Part shown: one piece after another, positions 51,044-59,398 of the stretch | Position numbering within the stretch: the stretch's first letter is position 1 | Layout of the letters: each line of letters begins with the position of its first letter | NCBI GenBank assembly: GCA_029262315.1 | Contig: JAJCZP010000237.1 | Coordinates: 25,926 to 89,925, forward strand | Length of the DNA stretch: 64,000 bases | Source: Deltaproteobacteria bacterium | Lineage (GTDB): Bacteria; Desulfobacterota; Binatia; UTPRO1 | Direction: 5' to 3' | Position numbers and translations under genes: made by a program | Notes under the pieces: model-generated | Databases searched by the model: none | Told to the model about the DNA's origin: nothing | Seen by the model: the letters and a program-made list of their open reading frames with translations, nothing else

Positions 51044-52243
51044 ATGAGTAACACGTCACCGGGCCCGCTCGCGGGCCTTCGCGTTCTCGACATGGCCACC
51101 ATGCTCGCTGGTCCGTACGCCGCGACGCTACTCGGCGATCTCGGGGCCGACGTCATCAAGGTCGAGTCGCACTACGGCGACGATAGTCGCCATCTCGGCC
51201 CCGAGCGTGACGGCGAGCACTCCCCATTCTTGAGTCTGAACCGCAACAAGCGCTCGCTCGTCCTCGATCTCCGTCGCGACGATGCACGCGAGGTCTTCCA
51301 GCGGCTCGCGAAGACGACTGATGTCGTGATCACGAACATCCGCGAGCCGGCATTGTCACGACTGGAGCTGGCGTACGCACAGATCTGCGCACATCGTCCG
51401 GACATCATCTGGGTCGGCGTGACGGCCTTCGGACCAGACGGTCCGTACGCCGGCCGACCCGGTATCGACTTTCTGGCGCAGGGATACGCCGGACTCCTCG
51501 CCATGAACGGCGAGTCCAACCGCGACCCGGTGCGTGTGACCGTCCCCATGGTCGATGTCCTGACGTCGACCATCGTCGTCACGGGCATCCTGACGGCGCT
51601 CCGCGTCCGCGACCAGACCGGCAAGGGACAGCAGATCGACGTCTCACTCCTCGATGCCCTCACCCACGCCATGGCGAGCGGCCTCGGCTACACGTTCGTC
51701 ACCGGCGAGGCGCCGCCCCGCACGGGCAATCGCAGCCAGTATTTCGCGCCGTCGGGGGTCTACCCGACCCAGGACGAGAAGCGCATCGTCATCACCTGCC
51801 CGTCCGACAAGTTTTTCAAGCACCTGGCGGCGGCCCTGGACGCCGACTGGCCGGACGACCCCCGCTTCGCGACAATCGACGTCAGGTTAGCGAACGAGGA
51901 CGCACTCGACGCCGCCGTCAGCGCACGAACGCGCGCATTCACTCGCGACGAGCTTCTCGCCCGCCTGATCGCCGCCGACGTGCTGGCCGCTCCGGTCAAT
52001 GAGATTCCGGAAGTGATCGACGATCCGCAGATCCGTCACAACGAGATGATCGCAACGGTCGAGCACGCGAAGCTCGGCGCAATCCAGGTCACCGGCGTGC
52101 CGCTCAAACTGCATGGCACTCCTGGACACGTCCGCTTGGCACCGCCCGTCCACGGTCAGCACAGCCTCGATCTGCTCCGCGAGCTCGGCTACGAGTCCCC
52201 CGAGATCGACGCGCTCACGCGGGACCGTGCCGTGGGAATCTAA
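51044..52243 (+). CDS. family III CoA transferase (CaiB/BaiF), array member 3
   Basis: The most canonical of the three: 399 residues, GLRVLDMATMLAGPYAATLLGDLGADVIKVES and LNRNKRSLVLDL. The catalytic aspartate is in RPGIDFLAQGYAGLL, and GILTALRVRDQTGKGQQIDVSLLDAL follows. It would exchange CoA between carboxylic acids. It begins 52 bases after member 2. RsmE follows 22 bases later. Confidence 0.9.
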   Translation: MSNTSPGPLAGLRVLDMATMLAGPYAATLLGDLGADVIKVESHYGDDSRHLGPERDGEHSPFLSLNRNKRSLVLDLRRDDAREVFQRLAKTTDVVITNIREPALSRLELAYAQICAHRPDIIWVGVTAFGPDGPYAGRPGIDFLAQGYAGLLAMNGESNRDPVRVTVPMVDVLTSTIVVTGILTALRVRDQTGKGQQIDVSLLDALTHAMASGLGYTFVTGEAPPRTGNRSQYFAPSGVYPTQDEKRIVITCPSDKFFKHLAAALDADWPDDPRFATIDVRLANEDALDAAVSARTRAFTRDELLARLIAADVLAAPVNEIPEVIDDPQIRHNEMIATVEHAKLGAIQVTGVPLKLHGTPGHVRLAPPVHGQHSLDLLRELGYESPEIDALTRDRAVGI

Positions 52244-52265
52244 TCCCGGCGCGTTGCCCCGACAA

Positions 52266-52997
52266 TTGAATCTCGTTCTCCTGACACCATCCGAGCGCAC
52301 GACCGACGAGCGCGCCCGCCTGCAAGGACCGCGGGCCGCCCACCTGATCGACGTCATGGGGTGTGAGGTCGGGCGCAGCCTCCGCGTTGGCGTCGTCGAC
52401 GGTCCGATGGGTGAGGGTCGGGTCGTGGCGGTTGATCGCCAGCGCGGAATCGTCGAGGTCGAGTACCGGCTCGACCGACCCGCACCGGAGCGCCCGCGCC
52501 TCGATCTGCTCCTGGCGGTGCCGCGACCCAAGGTACTCGCCCGAATCTTCGAGCACGTGACGGCCCTCGGCGTGGGCCGCATCGTCCTCACCCGATCGTG
52601 GCGCGTCGACAAGAGCTACCTGCAGACGACGCTTCTCGAGCCCGAGGGCTATCTGCCGCACTTACGAGCCGGGCTCGAACAAGCCTGCGACACACGCCTC
52701 CCTGAAGTGCATGTGTTTCATCGATTCAAGCCTCTGGTCGAGGACCAACTGCACGAGATCCTCGGCCCGGGAGCCCGCCTGGTAGCCCATCCGTCCAGCA
52801 CCGTGGCGGCGGCGCAGGCCTTTGCAGGGGTTGGGCGCGCCGTGGTGGCAATCGGTCCCGAGCGTGGGTGGACAGACTACGAGGTCTCGGCACTCGGCGC
52901 CTGCGGATTCACACCGGTGAGCCTGGGATCACGGATCCTTCGGGTAGAGACCGCATGCACGGCGGCGCTGGCCCAACTGGCGGCCGCGGCACCCTGA
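52266..52997 (+). CDS. rsmE: 16S rRNA (uracil-1498-N3)-methyltransferase-like protein
   Basis: A SPOUT-family methyltransferase that would methylate U1498 in helix 44 of 16S rRNA. The PUA-like N-domain shows RLQGPRAAHLIDVMG and SLRVGVVDGPMGEG. The knot has VAIGPERGWTDYEV and LGSRILRVETACTAAL, the RsmE signature. I use TTG 52266 so the protein (243 residues) begins NLVLLTPSE, as short RsmE proteins do; TTG 52254 adds four residues. It may share the CoA transferase transcript, although its job is unrelated. Confidence 0.85.
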   Translation: MNLVLLTPSERTTDERARLQGPRAAHLIDVMGCEVGRSLRVGVVDGPMGEGRVVAVDRQRGIVEVEYRLDRPAPERPRLDLLLAVPRPKVLARIFEHVTALGVGRIVLTRSWRVDKSYLQTTLLEPEGYLPHLRAGLEQACDTRLPEVHVFHRFKPLVEDQLHEILGPGARLVAHPSSTVAAAQAFAGVGRAVVAIGPERGWTDYEVSALGACGFTPVSLGSRILRVETACTAALAQLAAAAP

Positions 52998-53051
52998 CCC
53001 GTCAAAGCACAGCGACTGAGGCAAAGACGTAGGCTTCGGCCAACTCGATAC

Positions 53052-53939
53052 TCAGCCACGACGGAACCAGTCGACGAGAAAATCGACCAGGAGTCGGACG
53101 CGCCGCGGCTGGTAGCGTCGCTGCGGGGTAAGAGCCGTCACGGGAAACGAGGGCAGGCGCATGCGGGGAAGGACCCGCCGGAGTGTCCCGGCCGCGAAGT
53201 CCGCATCGACGAGGAACTCCGGGACGGCGGCGATACCGCGATCGGCCAGTGCGAGCTGACGCAGCGCATGCAAATCGTTGACGACGAAGCGCGGCTCGGC
53301 AGGGAGCGCACGGCCCCCCGGCAGCCGCAGGCGCCGCGCATCCGTGTCACGACCGCCGGGCGGCACCATCAGCAGATCGTGCTCACCGAGCCGCGCCGCG
53401 GACACCGGACGGCCGCAGTGCGCCAAGTACCCGGGAGAGGCGCAGAGCACCACCTGAAAAGCTCCGAGTCTGGTCGCGATCATGCTCGAATCGACGAGCC
53501 GCCCCTCACGAATCGCGAGGTCGATCCGGTCCTCGACGAGATCGATCCGCTGCCCCGTCACCTGCAGGTCGAAACCGATCTCCGCGTAGCGTTCCGCGAA
53601 AGCAGCCAGCGCCGGCACCAGACGCGTCCGGCCGAAGGCCGGCGTCGCCGTCAACCTGATGCGTCCCCGAACCGCGGTCTGCAACGAGCGCACAGACTCT
53701 TCGGCGTCGGTGAACGCGTCGAACAACGGACGACAACGCTCGTAGAAGGCCACGCCGGCATCGGTCGGCCGCATCTGGCGGGTGCTGCGTTCGAGGAGAC
53801 GGACGCCGAGCCGCGCTTCGAGCCCGGCCAGGCTCTTGCTGATCGCCGAGGGTGTACGACCGAGCGCACGCGCCGCAGCGGAGAGACTCCCTTGCTCGAC
53901 CGTTCTGACAAACGTCCACATCGCTCCGGTTGAGTCCAT
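53052..53939 (-). CDS. LysR family transcriptional regulator
   Basis: A 295-residue LysR regulator. The winged HTH is at residues ~10-60 (GSLSAAARALGRTPSAISKSLAGLEARLGVRLLERSTR). The rest is the periplasmic-binding-like effector domain (GRIRLTATPAFGRTRLVPAL, VEDRIDLAIREG). The sequence resembles the group controlling oxidoreductases. It is divergent from the Ddn-like gene with a T-N11-A palindrome between them, the usual arrangement for LysR control. The effector is unknown. Confidence 0.93.
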   Translation of the reverse strand: MDSTGAMWTFVRTVEQGSLSAAARALGRTPSAISKSLAGLEARLGVRLLERSTRQMRPTDAGVAFYERCRPLFDAFTDAEESVRSLQTAVRGRIRLTATPAFGRTRLVPALAAFAERYAEIGFDLQVTGQRIDLVEDRIDLAIREGRLVDSSMIATRLGAFQVVLCASPGYLAHCGRPVSAARLGEHDLLMVPPGGRDTDARRLRLPGGRALPAEPRFVVNDLHALRQLALADRGIAAVPEFLVDADFAAGTLRRVLPRMRLPSFPVTALTPQRRYQPRRVRLLVDFLVDWFRRG

Positions 53940-53947
53940 CTCACCTA

Positions 53948-53960
53948 TGAATCCTATTCA
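53948..53960. promoter_or_regulatory. LysR-type T-N11-A binding site
   Basis: TGAATCCTATTCA is a perfect five-base inverted repeat with T and A separated by eleven bases, the LysR box format. It lies nine bases upstream of the lysR start and 60 bases before the Ddn-like gene, whose -10 may be TATCTT at 54007-54012. Confidence 0.6.
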
Positions 53961-54019
53961 CAGATGATTGTCGAACTTTCATCTTCCACGACATCCGCTG
54001 CTGCCGTATCTTCCCCGCC

Positions 54020-54517
54020 ATGACGATGACCGAAACGATGCGACCGACAGCCGCGGCGATTCCGCTCCGAGTCCGCACGCTACGAAAGCTCAACCCGTTG
54101 ATCCTGCGCCTGCTCCACTCCAGAGCGCACGGGCTCGCCAGCCGCGACCTCCTGATCCTGCACCTGACCGGCCGCCGCACGGGCCGGGCGTACGCGCTCC
54201 CCCTCAGTTACGTCGGACAGGATGGCGCGCTCTATCTCTGCTCGCGGCCGGAGACCAGCTCGTGGTGGCGCAACATCGGCGACGGCACAAACGTGAGGAT
54301 CGCGTGGCGCGGGCGGAACATCGCCGCGCACGCGCGCGTGCTCGCCGCCGACTCCACCGAGGCGCTTGCGGGACTCAGCGCCTTCCTGACCCGGAATCCC
54401 GGCACCGGACGGCTGCTCTACCACGTCGCGAGCGGCCCCGATCGGCGCCCGAATGCGGACGATCTCGCGCGCGAAGTTGCGCGCTCGATCGTCGTACGCA
54501 TCGATCCAACGGCGTAG
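54020..54517 (+). CDS. Ddn-like nitroreductase/quinone reductase family protein (DUF385)
   Basis: The 165-residue product is a single split-barrel domain: LILHLTGRRTGRAYALPLSYV near residue 46, LYLCSRPETSSWWRNI, and a C-terminal helix region. The T-G-R-x-T-G-R motif and W-x-x-N are typical of the deazaflavin (F420)-dependent Ddn family. Members reduce quinones or nitro compounds. If it really uses F420, the host must make or import F420; no F420 genes are in this window. It is divergent from LysR and has no ribosome site. Confidence 0.75.
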   Translation: MTMTETMRPTAAAIPLRVRTLRKLNPLILRLLHSRAHGLASRDLLILHLTGRRTGRAYALPLSYVGQDGALYLCSRPETSSWWRNIGDGTNVRIAWRGRNIAAHARVLAADSTEALAGLSAFLTRNPGTGRLLYHVASGPDRRPNADDLAREVARSIVVRIDPTA

Positions 54518-54625
54518 CCGGACGCGGCCGGCACCGAGCCGGGATCGGGCGGGGCGATCACGCGCCTGGTGTCACCGGAACGTGTCCGCTATGAGCCACA
54601 CCATCTCGGCACAAAGGAGCCCCGC

Positions 54626-55285
54626 ATGGCCATGGATCTCGGCACGGTCGATCATCTTCTCACCACGACACGCTCGGTACGGAAACGGCTCGACTTCTCC
54701 AAGCCTGTCGATCCGGCCGTCATCGAGAAGTGCCTCGAGATCGCATTCCAATCGCCGACAGGCTCGAACCAGCAAGGCTGGGGCTGCGTTGTCGTCACCG
54801 ACGCCGCCAAGCGCAAAACCATCGCCGACCACTACCGCACGGCGTTCAAGCTCTACCTGGAGAATCCGCCACAGCCGCCGACCTACGGCGAGGACGACAT
54901 TCGTTTCGGCCAACTACCGCGCGTCGTCGACTCGGCGAGCTACCTTGCGGAGCACATGCACGAAGCGCCCCTCTATCTCATCTTTACGATCCAAGGACGG
55001 GTCGAGGAGGGAGGAGTGCTGATGCAAGCGTCGATCTACGGATCGGTGCTCCCAGCCGCCTGGTCGTTCATGCTGGCCGCGCGCGCACGAGGCCTCGGCA
55101 GCGCGTGGACGACCCTCCATCTGATGTACGAGAAGGAGATCGCAACGCTCCTGGGTCTCCCCGACGACGTCACTCAAACGGTGCTCATCCCCGTCGCCCA
55201 TTTTACCGGCACCGACTTCAAGCCCGCGAAGCGCATCCCCTCCACCGAGATCACCCATTGGAACACCTGGGGCGCGCGCCGCTAG
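54626..55285 (+). CDS. FMN-dependent nitroreductase family protein
   Basis: A 219-residue nitroreductase-fold protein. The FMN-binding start is LTTTRSVRKRLDFSKPVDP, then CLEIAFQSPTGSNQQGWGCVVV and GSVLPAAWSFMLAARARGLGSAW. The closing block is LIPVAHFTGTDFKPAKRIP. It would reduce nitro, enone or quinone groups with NAD(P)H. I start at ATG 54626 because AAAGGAG precedes it; the frame is open to 54569. It lies 108 bases after the Ddn-like gene and may be under the same LysR control. Confidence 0.88.
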   Translation: MAMDLGTVDHLLTTTRSVRKRLDFSKPVDPAVIEKCLEIAFQSPTGSNQQGWGCVVVTDAAKRKTIADHYRTAFKLYLENPPQPPTYGEDDIRFGQLPRVVDSASYLAEHMHEAPLYLIFTIQGRVEEGGVLMQASIYGSVLPAAWSFMLAARARGLGSAWTTLHLMYEKEIATLLGLPDDVTQTVLIPVAHFTGTDFKPAKRIPSTEITHWNTWGARR

Positions 55286-55352
55286 CAACCCCCCGAGTCG
55301 CGACATCCGGACAACACGCGATTCCTGCCCCGACGTCGGGCGCGGGCGGGAA

Positions 55353-55832
55353 TCAGCCGTGCTTCATTTCCGCCTGCAGTGGCGCCGCGAACGTCCCGCC
55401 GGCCTGCAACCACGCGCCGATCACCCGATTGGCATCACGGGCCGGATTGTAGATGTCTTCCTCGGACGAGAATTTGCCCGTGCCCGCGTACACCAGGCGG
55501 GTCCAGTTCGGGAACTGAAACGGTGGACCGTCGGGATCGGTGGGATGCGGGAGACGATTCTGGCACTGGAAGACGATGGCGCCCTGCTCCTCGTCGTAGG
55601 AGACCCAGTCTTGGGGAAACGTCATGGACGGAAACGGAGCCATGACCTTGACGATCCAGTCGCGGATCGCGGCGTTGCCCGCAAAGGTACCGTACGCGTG
55701 CTCGATGTACTCGGCGTCGTCGGTAAAGAGATCGGCCCAAAGGCCCCAGTCACCGGTCTCACACGCCCGATCGCGCGCGGTGTTGTAAATTCGGAGCGCC
55801 TCCTCGAGCTCGGCGCGTGTGAACGTCGCCAT
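55353..55832 (-). CDS. NTF2-like/SnoaL-like protein
   Basis: A 159-residue cone-shaped alpha/beta fold protein: the N-terminal helix ALRIYNTARDRACETGDWGLWADLFTDDAEY is the SnoaL-like pattern, followed by FAGNAAIRDWI and FQCQNRLPHPTDPDG in the beta sheet. Such proteins act as small isomerases, dehydratases or ligand binders. It follows the crotonase gene by two bases on the same strand, so the pair is co-expressed and may act on one acyl-CoA pathway intermediate. Confidence 0.8.
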   Translation of the reverse strand: MATFTRAELEEALRIYNTARDRACETGDWGLWADLFTDDAEYIEHAYGTFAGNAAIRDWIVKVMAPFPSMTFPQDWVSYDEEQGAIVFQCQNRLPHPTDPDGPPFQFPNWTRLVYAGTGKFSSEEDIYNPARDANRVIGAWLQAGGTFAAPLQAEMKHG

Positions 55833-55834
55833 GG

Positions 55835-56743
55835 CTACGAATCTCCTGTCGGTTTCGGCGTCGACTTCTTCTGGGCGTGATCGGCGAGTACCTGCTCGCG
55901 CACCTCGTGCTCACGCTGACGAATACTCCAATACGCGGGTTTCCGGCGCTCGGTGAATGCGGCGGCGCCCTCCTGCCCCTCGGGCATGTCGAACCAGTCT
56001 GGATAGTATTGGCTGGAAAGCACGCCCATTTCTGCGTACCCGTCCATCTCCTGGTCGAACGCGGCTTTCAACACCTCGAGGCAGCCCGGGCTCGCCTGCA
56101 ACAGCTCCTCGCACCAGTCGTCCACCGCCTGCTCGAGTTCCTCGAGGGGTACGACCTTGTTGACGAGGCCCATCTCATACGACTGCTCCGCCGTGTAGCG
56201 CCGGCAAAGCATCCACATCTCGCGGGCACGCTTGGCGCCAATGACCTTGGTGAGATACGGCACAAAGAAGCCGTCGGCGGGACTCGACACGCGCGGTCCC
56301 ACCTGGCCGAATTTCGCGTTGTCGGCCGCGATCGTAAAGTCGCAGCAGTACGCCATGTGATTGTGGCCGCCGAGGCAATAGCCCTGCACCTGGGCGATGA
56401 TCGGTTTCCGCGACAGGCGGAGCAGGCGGTTGTGCGGATAGCGATTGTAGAACGCCTCGCGCAGCCCCCACTTCTCCCACTCGACGTCGCCGCCCGTCCC
56501 GAAGTGCTTGCCAGCGCCCGCAACGATGATCACACCGATCGCCGGATCATGGTTCGCATCGTAGAAAGCGCGAAACATCTCGTCGACGGTGTGCAGCGTC
56601 ATCGTGTTGTACTTCTTCGTCGGCTTGTCGATCGTGACGCGCGCAATGCCTCCTTCGAGCTCGGCATGCGACTTCTTTTCGTACACGATCTCGTCGAAGG
56701 TGAAGGCCTCCCCCTCGATCCGCTTCCACTCAGTCCAACTCAT
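55835..56743 (-). CDS. MenB/Oah-like crotonase superfamily protein
   Basis: A 302-residue crotonase. It has VTIDKPTKKYNTMTLHTVDEM, the oxyanion region AGAGKHFGTGGDVEWEKWG, VQGYCLGGHNHMAYCCDFTIA and GQVGPRVSSPADGFFVPYL. The last block and REMWMLCRRYTAEQSYEMGLVNKVVP are closest in my memory to 1,4-dihydroxy-2-naphthoyl-CoA synthase and ring-opening hydrolases such as Oah. The start is ATG 56743; upstream frame is not homologous. No men genes lie nearby, so a degradative ring-cleaving or hydrating role is more likely than menaquinone synthesis. Confidence 0.85.
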   Translation of the reverse strand: MSWTEWKRIEGEAFTFDEIVYEKKSHAELEGGIARVTIDKPTKKYNTMTLHTVDEMFRAFYDANHDPAIGVIIVAGAGKHFGTGGDVEWEKWGLREAFYNRYPHNRLLRLSRKPIIAQVQGYCLGGHNHMAYCCDFTIAADNAKFGQVGPRVSSPADGFFVPYLTKVIGAKRAREMWMLCRRYTAEQSYEMGLVNKVVPLEELEQAVDDWCEELLQASPGCLEVLKAAFDQEMDGYAEMGVLSSQYYPDWFDMPEGQEGAAAFTERRKPAYWSIRQREHEVREQVLADHAQKKSTPKPTGDS

Positions 56744-56892
56744 GGGAACGCTCCTTAGTATGTGGCTCGAAGTACGCGCGAGTTTGTAGCACGGGAAGCA
56801 TGGGATGCTACCGACAGGGCCCGCGACGCACCGCGCCAGACGTGCGCGGGGCACCCGCGTACAAGGCAGGCGAAGGAATCCGGGGCTGGCCG

Positions 56893-56913
56893 GCGGCGAT
56901 CGCGGATCGCCGC
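56893..56913 (-). terminator. hairpin just past the TauE/SafE gene
   Basis: GCGGCGATC and GATCGCCGC are exact nine-base complements around GCG, starting three bases after the permease stop (minus strand). No T-run follows. Probable terminator, or a pause site before the crotonase gene. Confidence 0.5.
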
Positions 56914-56916
56914 GCG

Positions 56917-57717
56917 CTAGGACGTAAAGAGCTTGAAGCCGGTCGCGGCGAGGATGATCGCCAGCGCGGTGCGAAGCGGCGCCCTAGGTACGACCTGTGA
57001 CAGCCGACTCCCCAGCCACACGCCTGGAATCGAGCCCACCAACAACGCCAGCACGAGGCTCCATTCGACGTTGCCCTTGGTCCAATGTGCCGTGCCCGCG
57101 GCGCCCAGCAGAATGGTCGCGTGCATGATGTCGGTCCCGATCAAGACGAGCAGATCCAGCTCGGAGACGAGAAGCAGAATGGCCATGAGGAGCGATCCCG
57201 AACCGACCGAGGTGAGACCCACCCCGAGACCGATGACGATGCCGCCGGCGATGAGGATCGGCTCCTTGTACTGTCGCTGCACCGCCTCACTCCGGATCAG
57301 CGCCGAGTCCCGCAGCCGGCCCGAGTACAACCACTGCTCGGCGACCGCGAGCAATGCCACCATGATCAGCATGATCCCGAGCAGTCGCGTCGTGAGGTGT
57401 TCGACGTCGATACCCGTGCGATCGAGCCAGGGAGAGACGACCCACACTCCGAGGAGGGCCGAAGGCACCGAGCCGACGGCAAGCCAGCGCACGTAGGGAA
57501 AATTCACTTGCTTGCGGCGCACATACTGCACCGAACCGAAGATCTTGGTGATGGTCGCGTACGCCAGGTCGCTGCCCACGGCGAGGGTGGGCCGGATGCC
57601 GAAAACCAGGATGAGAATCGGCGTCATCAGAGCGCCGCCCCCCACGCCCGTCAGACCGACGAGTACGCCGACGACGAAGCCGCTCCCGGCGAGCCACGGA
57701 TCGAACATCCGCGCCAC
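56917..57717 (-). CDS. TauE/SafE family sulfite/sulfonate exporter-like permease
   Basis: A 266-residue inner-membrane protein with about seven to eight hydrophobic segments. The two family repeats begin VGVLVGLTGVGGGALMTPIL and VIGLGVGLTSVGSGSLLMAI, the glycine-rich hallmarks of TauE/SafE. Members move sulfite, sulfonates or small organic anions. A sulfur role would suit the sulfotransferase and sulfatase-like genes elsewhere in the window, but there is no direct link. It is divergent from coxM; the 216 bases between hold no clear motif. Confidence 0.85.
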   Translation of the reverse strand: MARMFDPWLAGSGFVVGVLVGLTGVGGGALMTPILILVFGIRPTLAVGSDLAYATITKIFGSVQYVRRKQVNFPYVRWLAVGSVPSALLGVWVVSPWLDRTGIDVEHLTTRLLGIMLIMVALLAVAEQWLYSGRLRDSALIRSEAVQRQYKEPILIAGGIVIGLGVGLTSVGSGSLLMAILLLVSELDLLVLIGTDIMHATILLGAAGTAHWTKGNVEWSLVLALLVGSIPGVWLGSRLSQVVPRAPLRTALAIILAATGFKLFTS

Positions 57718-57933
57718 GCTATCGGACCGCTGGGAAGAGAGCTATGGGCGAAATGACACAGCGCCCGCCAAGGGGCATCCCGGGCCACTTCTATCGACTT
57801 TCCCCGCGCCCGCATGTACAGATATTAGCCGCTCGATCGGCGCCCCAGGCGGCAATCCCGCTGGCAGAGCACCACCCACGAGTGGTCGAGCACAACCCAC
57901 AACCACGACCGACGGGAACGACGACACGCCTCG

Positions 57934-58812
57934 ATGAAGCCGCCGCCTTTCGAGTACACGGCCCCGACCAGCATCCCCGAGGTGGTCGCCCTCCTCCAGG
58001 AGCACGATTTCGAGGCGAAGATCCTCGCCGGCGGCCAGAGCCTCATGCCGCTGCTGAACATGCGGTTGGCGCGCCCGAGCATCCTGATCGACGTCGCCCG
58101 CATCCCCGACCTCGACTACATCCGCGCCACCGACGGAAGTATCGCCATCGGCGCGATGACGCGGCAGCGGAGCGTCGAGCTGGCCGACACCGTCCGCACC
58201 AGCCATCCGCTCCTCTACGCCACCACGATGCACATCGCGCATCCGCAGAACCGCAACCAGGGGACGCTCGGGGGCTCGATCGCGCACGCCGACCCCGCCG
58301 CCGAGTATCCGGCGCTCGCGCTCCTCCTCGACGCCGAGATGCGCGCGGTCGGCCCAGACGGCGAGCGCACGATCACCGCCACGGACTTCTTCATCACCTA
58401 CCTCACGACCTCGCTCGAAGCGGCCGAAGTGCTCACCGAGGTACGCCTCCCGCTGCTCCCGCCGCGCACCGGCTGGTCGATCCAAGAGCTCACGCGCCGG
58501 CACGGCGATTACGCCTTGGCGGGCGTCATGGCGACGATCACGCTCGACGGCGGGGGACAGTGCACCGAGGCACGGCTCGTACTCTTCGGCGTCGGGGCAA
58601 CACCCATCCGCGCGTCCAATGCCGAGCAGATGCTGATCGGGACGAAGCCCGGCCAGACTGAGTTCGTCGCCGCGGCGGCCAAGGCCAGCGGCGACCTCGA
58701 CGAGCCCTTGTCGGACGTGCACGCGTCGGCCGAGTATCGCCGCGACCTCGCCCGCGTGCTCACACGCCGCGCACTGGCCGAAGCAACCGCGAACGCCGCG
58801 GGGGCCGCATGA
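57934..58812 (+). CDS. coxM: Mo hydroxylase FAD-binding subunit (CoxM-like)
   Basis: A 292-residue medium subunit of a xanthine-oxidase-family enzyme, carrying electrons between the iron-sulfur subunit and FAD. The FAD motifs are ILAGGQSLMPLLNMRLA near residue 30 and PQNRNQGTLGGSIAHADPAAEYP near residue 107. The C-terminal CODH domain has SDVHASAEYRRDLARVLTRRAL. It starts the M-S-L order typical of CO-dehydrogenase-type operons. The symbol is by family; CO is not shown as the substrate. Confidence 0.88.
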   Translation: MKPPPFEYTAPTSIPEVVALLQEHDFEAKILAGGQSLMPLLNMRLARPSILIDVARIPDLDYIRATDGSIAIGAMTRQRSVELADTVRTSHPLLYATTMHIAHPQNRNQGTLGGSIAHADPAAEYPALALLLDAEMRAVGPDGERTITATDFFITYLTTSLEAAEVLTEVRLPLLPPRTGWSIQELTRRHGDYALAGVMATITLDGGGQCTEARLVLFGVGATPIRASNAEQMLIGTKPGQTEFVAAAAKASGDLDEPLSDVHASAEYRRDLARVLTRRALAEATANAAGAA

Positions 58813-58824
58813 CGACGTACCCGA

Positions 58825-58860
58825 CGCCGGCACGAGCACGCCGGCACGAGCACGCCGGCG
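58825..58860 (+). repeat. 14-bp tandem repeat between coxM and coxS
   Basis: CGCCGGCACGAGCA occurs twice in tandem (58825-58838, 58839-58852), followed by a third partial copy CGCCGGCG. It lies in the 82-base gap between the two subunit genes. Confidence 0.8.
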
Positions 58861-58894
58861 CGCCCACAACCGCCGCGACAGAGAGGCACCGGTA

Positions 58895-59395
58895 ATGGCC
58901 ACGCCGCGCACGATCACGCTCTCGGTGAATGGCACGACGCACCAGGTCACCGTCGAGCCGCGCACCACACTCGTCGACCTGCTGCGCGGCGACCTCGGAC
59001 TCACCGGCACCCACGTGGGCTGCGAGCACGGCGTCTGCGGTGCCTGCACGATCCTCTGGAACGGCAAGGCCGTCCGCTCGTGCATCATGCTTGCGGTCCA
59101 GGCGGACGGCTCCGAGGTCACCACCGTCGAGAGCATGGCGCAGGACGGCGAGCTGCATCCGATTCAACAGGCCTTCATGGAGGCCCACGGTCTCCAGTGC
59201 GGTTTCTGTACGCCAGGGTTTCTCATGTCGATCTCCGAGCTGCTGACGCGCAGCCCGGATCCGACCGACGAGGAAATCAAGGATACGCTCGGCGGACAGA
59301 TCTGCCGCTGTACGGGCTACCAGTCGATCTTCACGGCGGTCCGCCTGGCGATCAAGAAGCTCGCGGATGCGCGCGCGGCGGGCGGGAGCGCGTAG
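58895..59395 (+). CDS. coxS: Mo hydroxylase [2Fe-2S] subunit (CoxS-like)
   Basis: A 166-residue small subunit with both iron-sulfur clusters. The N-terminal ferredoxin cluster is in CEHGVCGAC plus the later RSC. The C-terminal helical cluster is in CGFCTPGFL and CRCTGYQ. It would pass electrons from the Mo centre to FAD. It begins 82 bases after coxM and ends three bases before coxL. All eight cluster cysteines are visible. Confidence 0.93.
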   Translation: MATPRTITLSVNGTTHQVTVEPRTTLVDLLRGDLGLTGTHVGCEHGVCGACTILWNGKAVRSCIMLAVQADGSEVTTVESMAQDGELHPIQQAFMEAHGLQCGFCTPGFLMSISELLTRSPDPTDEEIKDTLGGQICRCTGYQSIFTAVRLAIKKLADARAAGGSA

Positions 59396-59398
59396 CAC

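Noticed and set aside
49630..51159. 509-codon minus-strand open frame
   Set aside because: Antisense to CoA transferase 2; no recognisable domain.
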